DNA from: Streptococcus australis
GTDB lineage: Bacteria; Bacillota; Bacilli; Lactobacillales; Streptococcaceae
DNA: 64,000 nucleotides
Direction of reading: 5' to 3'
NCBI RefSeq assembly: GCF_901543175.1
Contig: NZ_LR594040.1
Location: 434,001 to 498,000, forward strand
A program made the translations under genes and the position numbers. Under the pieces are notes generated by a model. That model did no database searches. It saw only the letters and a program-made list of their open reading frames with translations, and was not told the DNA's origin. This document shows, piece by piece, positions 27,331 to 36,627 of this stretch (position 1 is its first letter; each line of letters starts with the position of its first letter).

Positions 27331-28380
27331 ATGACCGGAAACTATTCAACACGTGAATACCGTGAGAAATTATATGATGATCTTCATGTTCGATTAAGAG
27401 ATACAGTGATTTTGATGTGTGCGATTTTTATTGCCTCTATCGGACTAAATATGAATTCAACAGCTGTCATTATTGGAGCCATGCTGATTTCCCCTCTTAT
27501 GACACCAATTGTTGGACTGGGATTTGGTTTAGCTATTTTTGATACGCGTTTAATCAAACAATCTCTAAAGGTTTTATTTACTCAAGTATTGGTCAGTTTG
27601 CTTGTCTCGACTCTGTATTTCTGGATTTCTCCCTTATCTTATGCAAGTAGCGAATTGATTGCACGAACCTCTCCAACCATTTGGGATGTTCTCATTGCTA
27701 TTGCTGGTGGGATAGCAGGTGTAATTGGTTCAAGGAAAAAAGAAGCAAATAATATCGTGCCAGGAGTAGCCATTGCAACAGCTCTGATGCCACCTATCTG
27801 TACTGCAGGCTATGGTTTAGCTAATGGAAATGTACGATTTTTATTTGGAGCTCTTTATCTTTTCTTGATCAACTGTGTCTTTATCATGCTAACAAACATT
27901 GTTGGAACAAGAATTTTGATGAGAAAATCTCCCTTAAGTTCATTTAAAGAGTTAAACATTAAAATGAGAATTGGGTTGATATCCTTGATTGTATTATTGA
28001 TTCTTCCGGCCAGCTATTCAGCAGTCACTCTGACGATAGACCAAGCGCGAAAAGAAGGAATCAAACAGTTTGTAGGAAAAGAGTTCGCCAATTATACGGT
28101 CATTAATCAAGTCTACAAGTCAAGGGACAATGAATTGGTCTTGACGGTTGTTGGAGATCCGATTTCAGAAGAAGAATTAGAAACGATTCATCAAAAACAA
28201 GCCTCTTACGGTATTCAATCTGTTCAATTGAAAGTCAATCAAGTCCATAATTCGACAAAATTAGACAGTGAGACGACCAAGGAATTTTATGAAACTATTA
28301 ACAAGTATATCGATCAAAAACTCTCTGAAAAAGATTCACAAAAAGATCTCGTAAAAGAAAATGAAGCAGACAAGGATTGA
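27331..28380 (+). CDS. DUF389-family membrane protein
   Basis: A 349-aa membrane protein of the DUF389 group, whose function is not established. It has about six membrane segments between residues 25 and 235, with the conserved NSTAVIIGAMLISPLMTPIVGLG and GVAIATALMPPICTAGYGLA blocks, then a soluble C-terminal tail (about 240-349) rich in charged residues. Ribosome site GGAG precedes the ATG. It converges with thrS across a shared terminator. Confidence 0.85.
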   Translation: MTGNYSTREYREKLYDDLHVRLRDTVILMCAIFIASIGLNMNSTAVIIGAMLISPLMTPIVGLGFGLAIFDTRLIKQSLKVLFTQVLVSLLVSTLYFWISPLSYASSELIARTSPTIWDVLIAIAGGIAGVIGSRKKEANNIVPGVAIATALMPPICTAGYGLANGNVRFLFGALYLFLINCVFIMLTNIVGTRILMRKSPLSSFKELNIKMRIGLISLIVLLILPASYSAVTLTIDQARKEGIKQFVGKEFANYTVINQVYKSRDNELVLTVVGDPISEEELETIHQKQASYGIQSVQLKVNQVHNSTKLDSETTKEFYETINKYIDQKLSEKDSQKDLVKENEADKD

Positions 28381-28524
28381 GGATATTGACCTTATCCAAC
28401 TCATGAAACCAAATCTTGGGAGGGTATCCTATATCCAAAAGTTAGTGGATAAAATGGATTGTTGATGAGGATATCATTTGAGGTGGTTTGACAGATCACT
28501 ATAAGCTCAGGTTAAATAAAATAT

Positions 28525-28562
28525 AAAAAAGCAACAGCTGTTTCAGTTGTTGCTTTTTAGGT
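28525..28562. terminator. Bidirectional terminator between DUF389 gene and thrS
   Basis: AAAAAGCAACA and TGTTGCTTTTT type arms with GCTGTTTCAGT in the centre give a near-perfect hairpin with T runs on both strands, between convergent genes. Confidence 0.9.
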
Positions 28563-28591
28563 AGCTAGGATTTTATCCCAGGTTTTATCTC

Positions 28592-30535
28592 TTATTTCTC
28601 AACGCGTGATTTGTTGGCGATATCAGCTAGGATAGCTTGAACAAAGTCATCAACTGAGACAGTTTGTGTTTCTTTTTGGCCATAGCGACGAACGTTGACT
28701 GTTCCGTCTTCCATTTCCTTGTCCCCAACGATCAATTGGTAAGGAATCTTGCTTGTTTGTGAAGCACGGATCTTGAACTGCATTTTTTCATTGCGTTCAT
28801 CTACATCTGCACGGACACCACAGTCACGGAGTTTCTTGGCTACTTTCCAAGCGTAGTCCACATGTTTTTCGTTAGATACTGGGATAAGGGTCACTTGATG
28901 TGGTGCAAGCCATGTTGGGAAGGCACCCTTGTAGTTCTCAATCAAGATAGCTGTGAAGCGTTCCATAGTTGAGATAACTCCACGGTGGATCATAACTGGA
29001 CGGTGTTCCTCACCATCTGCTCCAACATATTTGAGGTCGAAGCGTTCTGGAAGCAAGAAGTCAAGCTGGATAGTAGAAAGGGTTTCTTCTTTACCGAGGG
29101 CAGTTTTCACTTGGATATCCAATTTTGGTCCGTAGAAGGCTGCTTCACCTTCAGCTTCAAAGTAGTCCAGTTCCATATCATCCATAGCTGCTTTCAACAT
29201 GCGTTGTGCATTTTCCCACATCTCATCGTTGTCAAAGTATTTGTGTTTATCTTCTGGGTCACGATAAGACAAGCGGAAACGGTAATCTGTCAAATTAAAG
29301 TCTTCATACACGTCGATAATCAATTGAAGAATTTTCTTGAATTCTTCCTCAATTTGTTCTGGAGCCACAAAAGTATGACCATCATTTAGGGACATTTCAC
29401 GTACACGTTGAAGGCCTGTAAGGGCGCCAGATTTTTCATATCGGTGCATCATGCCAATCTCAGCGATACGGATTGGTAATTCACGGTATGAGTGTACATG
29501 GTGTTTATAAACTTCGATATGGTGAGGACAGTTCATTGGGCGGAGGACAAACTCTTCACCGTCCCCCATGTCCATAGTTGGGAACATATCTTCACGGTAG
29601 TGATCCCAGTGACCAGAAGTTTTATAGAGTTCCACTGAGGCAATTGGTGGAGTGTAAACATGTTGGTAGCCTGCAGAGATTTCCTTGTCGACAATGTAGC
29701 GTTCCAATTCACGACGGATAGTGGCACCGTTTGGTAACCAGAATGGTAAACCTTGTCCGACTTCTTGTGAAATCATGAAGAGGTCAAGCTCTTTACCGAG
29801 TTTACGGTGGTCACGTTCCTTGGCTTCTTCAAGCATTTGAAGGTAGTTCTTCAAGTCTTTCTTGTCAAACCAAGCTGTACCGTAGATTCGTTGCATCATT
29901 GCGTTGTCGCTATTTCCACGCCAGTAGGCACCAGCTACGTTGAGCAGGTGGAAGATTTGGATACGACCTGTTGATGGGACGTGCGGGCCACGACAGAGGT
30001 CCACGTATTCACCCTGACGGTAGATGGTCAAACCACCTTCGTCCTCAGAGTGTTCTTCAATCAATTCCAACTTGTAAGGGTCGTTTTTGAAGATTTCACG
30101 CGCTTCATCTTTAGTCACTTCTTCACGAATAGAAGGGAAGTTTTCTTTAACGATTTTTTGCATTTCTTCTTCGATACGAGGTAGGTCTTCATTGGAGATT
30201 TGACCAGCAGTATTGTCGGTATCGTAGTAGAAACCATCTTCGATAGCTGGCCCAACTCCCAAGTGAATATCTGGGAAAAGGCGACGAGCTGCTTGGGCAA
30301 ACAAGTGAGCAGCTGAGTGGCGCAAGATTGGAAGGGCATCTTCGTGATCAGGTGTCACGATTTCGATGCTTCCATCTTCAGTAATCGCACGAGTCGTGTC
30401 GATGAGTTTGCCGTTAAATTTACCAGCGAGAGCTTTTTTAGCTAGGGAATTGCTGATACTTTGCGCAATTTCAAAAGTAGTAACGCCAGATTCGAATTCA
30501 CGAACAGCGCCATCTGGGAAAGTAATCTTAATCAT
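28592..30535 (-). CDS. thrS: Threonyl-tRNA synthetase
   Basis: ThrS charges tRNA-Thr. The 647-aa protein has all domains: N-terminal TGS (1-60), editing/SAD domain ([16 protein letters not shown], with [10 protein letters not shown]), class II catalytic core ([14 protein letters not shown] with the zinc Cys, motif 2 [16 protein letters not shown], motif 3 [11 protein letters not shown]) and C-terminal anticodon domain. Its ribosome site AAGGAG overlaps the stop of the kinase gene upstream; no promoter fits in the 10-base gap, so it is probably read from the T-box promoter at 31406-31433. Confidence 0.97.
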   Translation of the reverse strand: MIKITFPDGAVREFESGVTTFEIAQSISNSLAKKALAGKFNGKLIDTTRAITEDGSIEIVTPDHEDALPILRHSAAHLFAQAARRLFPDIHLGVGPAIEDGFYYDTDNTAGQISNEDLPRIEEEMQKIVKENFPSIREEVTKDEAREIFKNDPYKLELIEEHSEDEGGLTIYRQGEYVDLCRGPHVPSTGRIQIFHLLNVAGAYWRGNSDNAMMQRIYGTAWFDKKDLKNYLQMLEEAKERDHRKLGKELDLFMISQEVGQGLPFWLPNGATIRRELERYIVDKEISAGYQHVYTPPIASVELYKTSGHWDHYREDMFPTMDMGDGEEFVLRPMNCPHHIEVYKHHVHSYRELPIRIAEIGMMHRYEKSGALTGLQRVREMSLNDGHTFVAPEQIEEEFKKILQLIIDVYEDFNLTDYRFRLSYRDPEDKHKYFDNDEMWENAQRMLKAAMDDMELDYFEAEGEAAFYGPKLDIQVKTALGKEETLSTIQLDFLLPERFDLKYVGADGEEHRPVMIHRGVISTMERFTAILIENYKGAFPTWLAPHQVTLIPVSNEKHVDYAWKVAKKLRDCGVRADVDERNEKMQFKIRASQTSKIPYQLIVGDKEMEDGTVNVRRYGQKETQTVSVDDFVQAILADIANKSRVEK

Positions 30536-30545
30536 GGTTTTCTCC

Positions 30546-31172
30546 TTAAATATTTATTATATTTTTGTTGGACAATTTTAAGAGCCGAGCAACCTCTTCC
30601 GCAGTTTGATTCTCTGATTGACTGCCATCTGTTATGAGGTTAGGATAGCCTAATAACACCGCTTCCTTACGAACCATTTGAGCAAAAAGAATGTCTCGTT
30701 GCATCCAGTTTTCAAAAGCTTGTTCAGGGTTGGTTGTACCCTCTAAGACATAAGGAACCCATTCTCTCTGTCTATAATGCTTTTTCTGAAAATCAGCTGT
30801 CGGAGTCAAGCATAGATAAGAGGGCACTGGGCATTCAAGCTCCTTTACCAAGTGAGGCAAAAGTCCTGCTCCCTCCACCAAGAGAGGCCTATCTTGATTT
30901 TTTATCAAGTAAGATTTTACATAAGGAAAAATCTCTTCATAAAAGCGCCATTCTTCATCTGCCATCTCTTCTGGATTTCTCATCCAGATTTGTTCCGGAT
31001 TTCTGTCCTGTCTAAGAAGGCAAATTGGCTGTGAGTCTGCACTTGCTTGACTCATCATCTCGTCTACCAAATCATCCAGTTTGATATGAAGCAGCTGATA
31101 CTGTCTAGCAAGAAGTGAAGCAATTGTTGACTTCCCACTACAAGGCGATCCGCCAATCATATAAAGTACCAT
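30546..31172 (-). CDS. Uncharacterised P-loop kinase in the thrS operon
   Basis: A 208-aa predicted nucleotide-binding protein starting at 31172 after GGAGGGAGA; the open frame upstream is the T-box antiterminator read through and has no start site. Walker A is [12 protein letters not shown] (residues about 5-16). A DDLVDEMM acidic stretch follows, and [13 protein letters not shown] resembles the Walker B/acceptor region of small-molecule kinases; an RQREW segment may be a lid. It looks like a small phosphotransferase of the uridine kinase/2-phosphoglycerate kinase type, substrate unknown. It lies between a threonine-type T-box and thrS. Confidence 0.75.
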   Translation of the reverse strand: MVLYMIGGSPCSGKSTIASLLARQYQLLHIKLDDLVDEMMSQASADSQPICLLRQDRNPEQIWMRNPEEMADEEWRFYEEIFPYVKSYLIKNQDRPLLVEGAGLLPHLVKELECPVPSYLCLTPTADFQKKHYRQREWVPYVLEGTTNPEQAFENWMQRDILFAQMVRKEAVLLGYPNLITDGSQSENQTAEEVARLLKLSNKNIINI

Positions 31173-31193
31173 TCTCCCTCCTTCTAACAAAAG

Positions 31194-31399
31194 AAAAACG
31201 ACATCCTCAAAAGGACGTCGCAACGTGGTTCCACCTTCATTTATGTTCCTCAAAAAGAGGGACACCTCTGATTGGCTTTAACGTGGCCACCGTTTTATGT
31301 TTGCATAAAAGTCAGTAGAGTAGTATCAGTTTAGGCTTTCTATGCGTTTCCAGCAACCACGCACTCTCTAGTAGAAAGGGACTAAGTGACTTGTCTCTA
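31194..31399 (-). promoter_or_regulatory. T-box riboswitch, threonine-type
   Basis: Reading the minus strand: a long stem I with AGAGAG and the distal GGTTGCTGGAAA loop, a specifier region GATACTACTC with ACT (Thr) at 31324-31322, the T-box AAGGTGGAACCACG at 31237-31224, and a terminator CGACGTCCT/AGGATGTCG (31220-31199) ending in TTTTT. Uncharged tRNA-Thr should pair with the T-box and favour antitermination. It controls the kinase gene and, by operon structure, thrS. Confidence 0.92.
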
Positions 31400-31405
31400 T
31401 GGATT

Positions 31406-31433
31406 ATTATAGCATGATTGCGAGATTTTTCAA
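31406..31433 (-). promoter_or_regulatory. Promoter of the T-box leader
   Basis: TTGAAA (31433-31428) and TATAAT (31411-31406) with 16 bases between, giving a start near 31399, just ahead of T-box stem I. Confidence 0.8.
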
Positions 31434-31438
31434 GGCTT

Positions 31439-31804
31439 TTATCCTATTTTTTTACTTTTCTGCTTGTTTGTAAGATGACTAAGACCTTTCCCTGAAGCCA
31501 TACCAAGTAGGGTAAAGAGTTCATAAGCTAGGAAATAAACGAGAATGAACTCACCAAAAGTGATGATGGTAAAGCAATAGAGCAGACCAATACCGATCAG
31601 CCACCACAGTGAGAATTGGAAACGGTAGCTATAAAGAAGGGACACGATGAAGGTTGCCAAAGGTGAAAAGAGGATGATGTTATAAATGTAAAGTCCTTTC
31701 AGCGTATAAGGGTCAGATATCAGCAGTAAAAGCAACTCATAGAAAGGCCAGTAAAAGAAGAAAATGACAAGGTAGTATGGGATATACTTAAGATAGTTCC
31801 GCAT
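31439..31804 (-). CDS. Small membrane protein of unknown function
   Basis: A 121-aa protein with three or four membrane helices (about 7-28, 38-58, 66-84, 88-104) and a basic C-terminal tail. No family motif recognised. GGAGG nine bases before the ATG supports translation. Its 3' end lies just upstream of the T-box promoter, on the same strand. Confidence 0.65.
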   Translation of the reverse strand: MRNYLKYIPYYLVIFFFYWPFYELLLLLISDPYTLKGLYIYNIILFSPLATFIVSLLYSYRFQFSLWWLIGIGLLYCFTIITFGEFILVYFLAYELFTLLGMASGKGLSHLTNKQKSKKIG

Positions 31805-32001
31805 GGCAATAGTCCTCCAATCTGCAAAAATAGAGAGATGTTGAAGACCACATGATCCTAAATGAAGGGGAGTTCTCTACCTATATTATAGCACGATTTG
31901 GAAGCTCTTACAAGTTGATCAGGTAAGCAGTGATAGTGATTTTTTGGAGTGTTTTCTGCTATAATACTAACAGAAGAAGTAAGAGGAAATGAGGAGAAAG
32001 A

Positions 32002-32844
32002 ATGACGAAAATAGCAGTTCTTTCAGATATACATGGGAATACGACAGCCTTGGAGGCTGTACTGGCTGATGCTGAAAAGGCAAAGGTAGATGAGTACTGG
32101 CTTTTGGGGGATATTCTTATGCCGGGAACGGGGCGTAGAAGGATTTTGAATCTCTTAGCTAGCTTGCCCATCACTGCAAGAGTGCTGGGAAATTGGGAGA
32201 ATAGTCTCTGGCGAGGCTTGCATCGTAAGCTAGAACCTACAAAAGCGAGTCATCGTTATCTCCTGCGCCAAAGTCAGTACATCTTAGAAGAAATTAGCCC
32301 TAAAGAAATCGAAGACCTCCACAATCAACCCATGCAAGTTCATCGTCAGTTTGGTGATTTGACGGTAGGAATCACTCACCATCTCCCTGATAAAAACTGG
32401 GGTAGGGAGTTGATTCATACGGGAAAACAAGAAGATTTTGATAGATTAGTGACGAATCCACACGCCTCCATCGCAGTATATGGTCATATCCACCAACAGT
32501 TGCTTCGTTATGGAAGTGATGGACAGTTGATTCTCAATCCAGGTTCGATTGGGCAACCCTTCTTTTTAGATGCAGGGTTGCGTAAGGATCTGCGTGCTCA
32601 GTATATGATTTTAGAGTTTGATGAAGCAGGTTTGTCTGATGTTGATTTTCGTCGAGTGGATTATGATGTAGAAGCCGAATTGCAACTGGCTAGGGACTTA
32701 AAGCTCCCCTATTTCCAGATTTACTATGAAAGTTTGATAAATGGAATTCACCACACTCATAATCATAGGCTTCTGTCTGAAATCGCCCAAGAACAAGGGC
32801 ATGATGCTGAGTTGGATGCGTGGCTGGATAGTGGTAACGATTGA
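32002..32844 (+). CDS. Metallophosphoesterase (YfcE/calcineurin-like), paralog 1
   Basis: A 280-aa cytosolic phosphoesterase with the dimetal motifs LSDIHGN, LLGDILMPG, GNWEN, a histidine in GITHHLPDKN and YGHIHQQLL followed by NPGSIGQPF. Substrate unknown. It is clearly paralogous along its length to the gene at 45217-46062. TATAAT at 31959 (CTGCTATAATAC) is a likely extended -10. Confidence 0.88.
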   Translation: MTKIAVLSDIHGNTTALEAVLADAEKAKVDEYWLLGDILMPGTGRRRILNLLASLPITARVLGNWENSLWRGLHRKLEPTKASHRYLLRQSQYILEEISPKEIEDLHNQPMQVHRQFGDLTVGITHHLPDKNWGRELIHTGKQEDFDRLVTNPHASIAVYGHIHQQLLRYGSDGQLILNPGSIGQPFFLDAGLRKDLRAQYMILEFDEAGLSDVDFRRVDYDVEAELQLARDLKLPYFQIYYESLINGIHHTHNHRLLSEIAQEQGHDAELDAWLDSGND

Positions 32845-32900
32845 CATTACAACATAAAAGGGTATAATGGGTATCAGATAGGATGTGAAAGGAGAAGAAG

Positions 32901-33338
32901 ATGCAAATTTCAAGTCGATTTACGATTGCGACTCATATGTTAATCATTATTGCCATCAAGAGTCAAGAGAGCAAAGTGACCAGTGATTTTCTCGCAGCCA
33001 GCGTTGGAGTCAATCCAGTCATTATTCGCAAAATCTTGTCCCAACTCAAAAAAGCTGAGCTGATATCAGTTGCGCGTGGGACGGGCGGTACCGAGATTAT
33101 CAAAGACCTCCAAGATATCAGCCTTTTTGATGTTTATCAGGCTGTTGAATGTTTAGGAAAATCAGGTGAACTCTTTAGTTTTCATGACAATCCCAACCCC
33201 AACTGTCCAGTAGGGGCACACATTCATGAAGTCTTGGATCAAAAATTGCTGGATATCCAACTAGCGATGGAAAACCAGCTTCGTCAGATGAGTCTGGCTC
33301 AGGTTGTGGAAGATGCTCAGGATAAAATGACAAAGTAA
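32901..33338 (+). CDS. Rrf2-family transcriptional regulator
   Basis: A 145-aa regulator with an N-terminal winged helix (MQISSRFTIATHML, then SDFLAASVGVNPVIIRKILSQL) and GTGGTEI turn. Only one cysteine is present (NPNCPVG), so the three-Cys Fe-S cluster of IscR/NsrR is absent and it resembles the YwnA-type members. Target genes not evident. GGTATAATGG at about 32859 is a probable -10. Confidence 0.88.
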   Translation: MQISSRFTIATHMLIIIAIKSQESKVTSDFLAASVGVNPVIIRKILSQLKKAELISVARGTGGTEIIKDLQDISLFDVYQAVECLGKSGELFSFHDNPNPNCPVGAHIHEVLDQKLLDIQLAMENQLRQMSLAQVVEDAQDKMTK

Positions 33339-33360
33339 GAGGGCTAGAGTCCTCTTTTTC
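33336..33360 (+). terminator. Terminator after the Rrf2 gene
   Basis: AAGAGG and CCTCTT arms around GCTAGAGT, followed by TTTC. Confidence 0.7.
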
Positions 33361-33405
33361 TATATGGATAATTATGATAAAATGTACTTATAAAAGGAGG
33401 AAGAA

Positions 33406-34425
33406 ATGTATCTCGTTATAGGAATTGTATTAGCCTTTATAGTGTCATTTTTGAAGGATAATAGAAGTTTGTGGAATCCAGTGTTATTTTTATTATCCCT
33501 TATTTCAAGTTATATTTATCTATCCTACCTTTTTTATAAAAATGGGTATGAGAATGTTCAGTTAGCTTTTTATGTATTTGCCTTTATTATACTCCCCTTG
33601 CTGATTTTTCTGAGTGGCATCTTTTTAATCTATAATGGTGTCATTCTACTGAAACGAGAAGGACGTTCCAAGGCAAATTATTTGTCTCTAGGATTAGGGT
33701 GCGTGATTCTATTCTTTTTTGTGATCATGGCGATTCGAGTGAGCGATACCAAGGGCTTGTTCTACACCAATCATCTAGTGAATATTATCTTTTTCTTTTT
33801 GATTTATTCGTATTTGATTTTTGGTTTTGCCTTTGCAGGATTTCTGCTTTATTCTATCCTGTATCTTTTTATTCCTAAGAAAAAATATTATGATTTTATC
33901 ATCATTCACGGAGCAGGCTTGTTGAATGGAGAAAAAGTGACTCCCTTACTAAAGAGTCGCATTGATAAGGCAGTAGAAGCCTATCGCCAGTCTCGTAATC
34001 CCAATGTTAAAATCATCGCGAGTGGTGGTCAAGGTGGAGATGAAAAGATATCCGAAGCTCAGGCGATTTGTAATTATTTGTTGGAAGAGACAGATATTCC
34101 GAGAGAAGCGATTCTCCTAGAGGAAGACTCAACGACGACCTATGAGAATCTTCTCTTCTCAAAAGAAATGGGAGAGAAGCTGGTGACCAGTCCACGTTTT
34201 CTCTTTGTGACCAATGATTACCATGTTTTTCGTACCAGTACCTATGCTCGCCGTATTGGGATGAAGGGAGATGGCCTTGGTTGCCGTACAGCCGCCTACT
34301 ATATCCCATCGGCCTTTATCAGAGAATATATTGCTCTATGTGTGAAGATGAGATGGCTTTTTATCGCCTTCTATATTTTATTAATTTTAGCTCTGATTTT
34401 CTCCTATAGAGGTGTTCTATGGTAA
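33406..34425 (+). CDS. YdcF-family (DUF218) membrane protein
   Basis: A 339-aa protein with five or so N-terminal membrane segments (residues 1-165), a DUF218 domain (about 168-310) and a final C-terminal helix (315-335). DUF218 marks are DFIIIHGAGL, ASGGQGGDEKISEAQAI, EEDSTTTYENLLFSKE and FVTNDYHVFRTS. ElyC/SanA relatives act in envelope homeostasis; exact chemistry unknown. Ribosome site AAAGGAGG. Confidence 0.88.
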   Translation: MYLVIGIVLAFIVSFLKDNRSLWNPVLFLLSLISSYIYLSYLFYKNGYENVQLAFYVFAFIILPLLIFLSGIFLIYNGVILLKREGRSKANYLSLGLGCVILFFFVIMAIRVSDTKGLFYTNHLVNIIFFFLIYSYLIFGFAFAGFLLYSILYLFIPKKKYYDFIIIHGAGLLNGEKVTPLLKSRIDKAVEAYRQSRNPNVKIIASGGQGGDEKISEAQAICNYLLEETDIPREAILLEEDSTTTYENLLFSKEMGEKLVTSPRFLFVTNDYHVFRTSTYARRIGMKGDGLGCRTAAYYIPSAFIREYIALCVKMRWLFIAFYILLILALIFSYRGVLW

Positions 34426-34431
34426 TCAAAA

Positions 34432-34462
34432 AATCAGCTCTCCATACATGGAGAGCTGTTTC
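34432..34462. terminator. Bidirectional terminator
   Basis: AGCTCTCCAT and ATGGAGAGCT arms around AC; A run on one side and T run on the other; between convergent genes. Confidence 0.88.
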
Positions 34463-34463
34463 T

Positions 34464-35123
34464 TTATTCTGCTGCTTGTTGCCACCGTTTGGCTAGCATA
34501 CGGGACAGGCTTGAAATTACTAGGTTAAAGCTGAAGTAGATGAGGGCAATCAGGATGTAAAGGCTAAAGACCTGCTCTGGTTCGAAATAACGACCCATGA
34601 GAATTTGGCTGGCGCCAAAGAGTTCTTGTAGGGCGATAACAGAGTAGAGAAGGCTGGTATCCTTAATCACGGTTACAAACTGAGAAATGATAGCTGGCAG
34701 CATTTTGCGGATTGCTTGTGGGAGAATGATGTAGTAGAGAATTTGCGCAGAGGTGAATCCTTGCGACATTCCTGCTTCGTATTGTCCCTTGTCTACGGCA
34801 TTGAGGCCACCTCGGATAATCTCAGCCAAGGCTGCTGACGTAAAGAGGGTGAAGGCGGTAATGCCAGCTGGTGTCGACTTCATCTTGAATACCAAAAAAA
34901 TAGTGAAAATCCAGAGAAGGTTGGGAACATTACGCACAAATTCGATGTAAATGCTGGAGATGATTCGCAAGACAGGATTTTTCCCATTTCGCATAACTGC
35001 AAGTACCGTCCCGATCAGGGTAGAGAGGACGATGGCAATTAGAGAAATATAGAGGGTCAAGCCAAATCCTTTAAAGATAAAGATTAGGTTATCTGGGGTC
35101 AAAACTTCTAAAATAGATTCCAT
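34464..35123 (-). CDS. Polar amino-acid ABC transporter permease (distal)
   Basis: A 219-aa inner-membrane permease of the His/Glu/Gln family. N-terminal GLTLYISLIAIVLSTLIG and the EAA loop EAGMSQGFTSAQILYYIILPQAIR that docks on the ATPase are clear. About five membrane helices. It lies 9 bases after the other permease gene and closes the four-gene operon. Confidence 0.92.
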   Translation of the reverse strand: MESILEVLTPDNLIFIFKGFGLTLYISLIAIVLSTLIGTVLAVMRNGKNPVLRIISSIYIEFVRNVPNLLWIFTIFLVFKMKSTPAGITAFTLFTSAALAEIIRGGLNAVDKGQYEAGMSQGFTSAQILYYIILPQAIRKMLPAIISQFVTVIKDTSLLYSVIALQELFGASQILMGRYFEPEQVFSLYILIALIYFSFNLVISSLSRMLAKRWQQAAE

Positions 35124-35132
35124 AGTAACCTC

Positions 35133-35810
35133 CTAAAGTGAATAGGCTTTTTTGTTGGCTTGCTCCATCTTGCGACCAAACTGGGCAACAGGGAAGCATA
35201 GAGCAAAGTAGAGAAGAGCAGCGCCTAAAAAGGCTGGGATATAGTTTCCGTTGAGAGCCGACCAAGACTTAGTCACAAACATCAAGTCCACCCCAGAGAT
35301 GATAGCAACGGTTGAAGTATTCTTGATAAGGTTAACGATTTGGTTGGTCAAAGGAGGGAGAATGATACGGAAGGCCTGAGGCAAGATAATCAAGCGCATG
35401 GCACTGATATAGGTGAAACCTTGTGATAAGGCAGCTTCCATCTGACCATTAGGGATGGACTGAATCCCTGAACGAATAACCTCAGCAATATAGGCACCGT
35501 GATAAAGTCCGACGCAGAGAACAGCTGTCCAATAAATCGAAATCATGATGGTGTGATCACTGATAAGAGGTAGACCATAAAAAACGATGACAAACTGTAC
35601 CAAGAGGGGGGTGTTTTGGTAAAATTCGACAAAGATACGAGCCAAAATTCTTAAAATTTGATGTTTGCTAGTTGATAGGACTCCAAAGATGATTCCTAAG
35701 ACCATAGCTAGGATAAAGGATCCAATCGCTAGGGCAAGGGTGAAGAGGAAACCATTGAAAAATTGTCCAAAATCCTGAAAATAGGCTGTCCAAGATGATA
35801 AATCTGTCAT
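35133..35810 (-). CDS. Polar amino-acid ABC transporter permease (proximal)
   Basis: A 225-aa permease with GFLFTLALAIGSFILAMVLG, FYQNTPLLVQFVIVFYGLP and the EAA loop MEAALSQGFTYISAMRLIILP. Pairs with the distal permease to form the heterodimeric channel. It follows the binding-protein gene by 12 bases. Confidence 0.92.
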   Translation of the reverse strand: MTDLSSWTAYFQDFGQFFNGFLFTLALAIGSFILAMVLGIIFGVLSTSKHQILRILARIFVEFYQNTPLLVQFVIVFYGLPLISDHTIMISIYWTAVLCVGLYHGAYIAEVIRSGIQSIPNGQMEAALSQGFTYISAMRLIILPQAFRIILPPLTNQIVNLIKNTSTVAIISGVDLMFVTKSWSALNGNYIPAFLGAALLYFALCFPVAQFGRKMEQANKKAYSL

Positions 35811-35822
35811 GGGGTGTCCTCC

Positions 35823-36617
35823 TTAATCTGCAGTATGGCTAGATGGTTTGAGCTTGTAACGGTCATAAAGTTTCTGCAGACTACCGTCCTTGCTCCATTT
35901 AGTGACCAAGTTATCAAGATAATCGTTGAGGTCAGTGTTTGATTTCTTGGTAACAATACCGTAGTCAGATGGTTTGAAACTATCATCTAGGAGCTCTGTT
36001 CGTTTACTGGTGTAGCCAGATAGGATAGAGCGGTCCACGGAAAAGGCATCGATACGGTGAGCGTGAAGGGAAGTAATCAATTCTGGGTAGGAACCAAGTT
36101 CGACGAATTTAAACTTCAGACCCTTCTTTTTACCCAGTTCGGTAATTAAGCGTTGGGTGATAGAGCCTTGGGCAACCCCGATGGTTTTGCCATTTAGGTC
36201 TTCAAGGCTTTTGATGTTGGCAGATTTATTGACCAAAAAACCAGAAGCGTCCGTATAGTAGGGACTGGTGAAGTTGTAGAGTTTTTTACGTTCTTCTGTG
36301 ATGGTAAATGTCGCGATATCCAAATCGACCTGTTCATTGTCAAGAAGAGGGCCACGGGTTTGAGCGGTAACAGGAACGTAGCGAACCTTGACCTTGAGCT
36401 CATCTGCAATCATCTTGGCAAGGTCAGTTTCGATACCAGAATAAGTCCCTGTCTTGGGATCCTTGTAGCCAAAATTGGGAACGTCTTGTTTCACACCGAC
36501 AACTAGCTCGCCTCTCTTTTGAATATCTGCGACACTAGTGTCGGCCTGAACTGGCGTAGCTAGGCTAAGGCTGATAAGACTCATCAATAAAACTAATAAA
36601 AAGGGTTTCTTTTTCAT
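35823..36617 (-). CDS. Amino-acid ABC transporter substrate-binding protein
   Basis: A 264-aa secreted binding protein. The start at 36617 has AAGGAGG and gives a signal peptide MKKKPFLLVLLMSLISLSLA ending near VQAD; no lipobox cysteine is visible. The frame is open further upstream but that part overlaps the ATPase gene. Family features are GELVVGVKQDVPNFGY, IETDLAKMIADEL and IDLDIATFTIT-like (VDLDIATFTIT), close to Glu/Asp/Gln binders of the PEB1/GlnH type. Substrate likely acidic or amide amino acid; not certain. Absence of a lipid anchor is unusual for a Gram-positive. Confidence 0.88.
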   Translation of the reverse strand: MKKKPFLLVLLMSLISLSLATPVQADTSVADIQKRGELVVGVKQDVPNFGYKDPKTGTYSGIETDLAKMIADELKVKVRYVPVTAQTRGPLLDNEQVDLDIATFTITEERKKLYNFTSPYYTDASGFLVNKSANIKSLEDLNGKTIGVAQGSITQRLITELGKKKGLKFKFVELGSYPELITSLHAHRIDAFSVDRSILSGYTSKRTELLDDSFKPSDYGIVTKKSNTDLNDYLDNLVTKWSKDGSLQKLYDRYKLKPSSHTAD

Positions 36618-36627
36618 AGGTGCCTCC

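Noticed and set aside
31173..31265. N-terminal extension of the P-loop kinase
   Set aside because: It is the T-box antiterminator and terminator read as protein; GGAGGGAGA before 31172 marks the real start.
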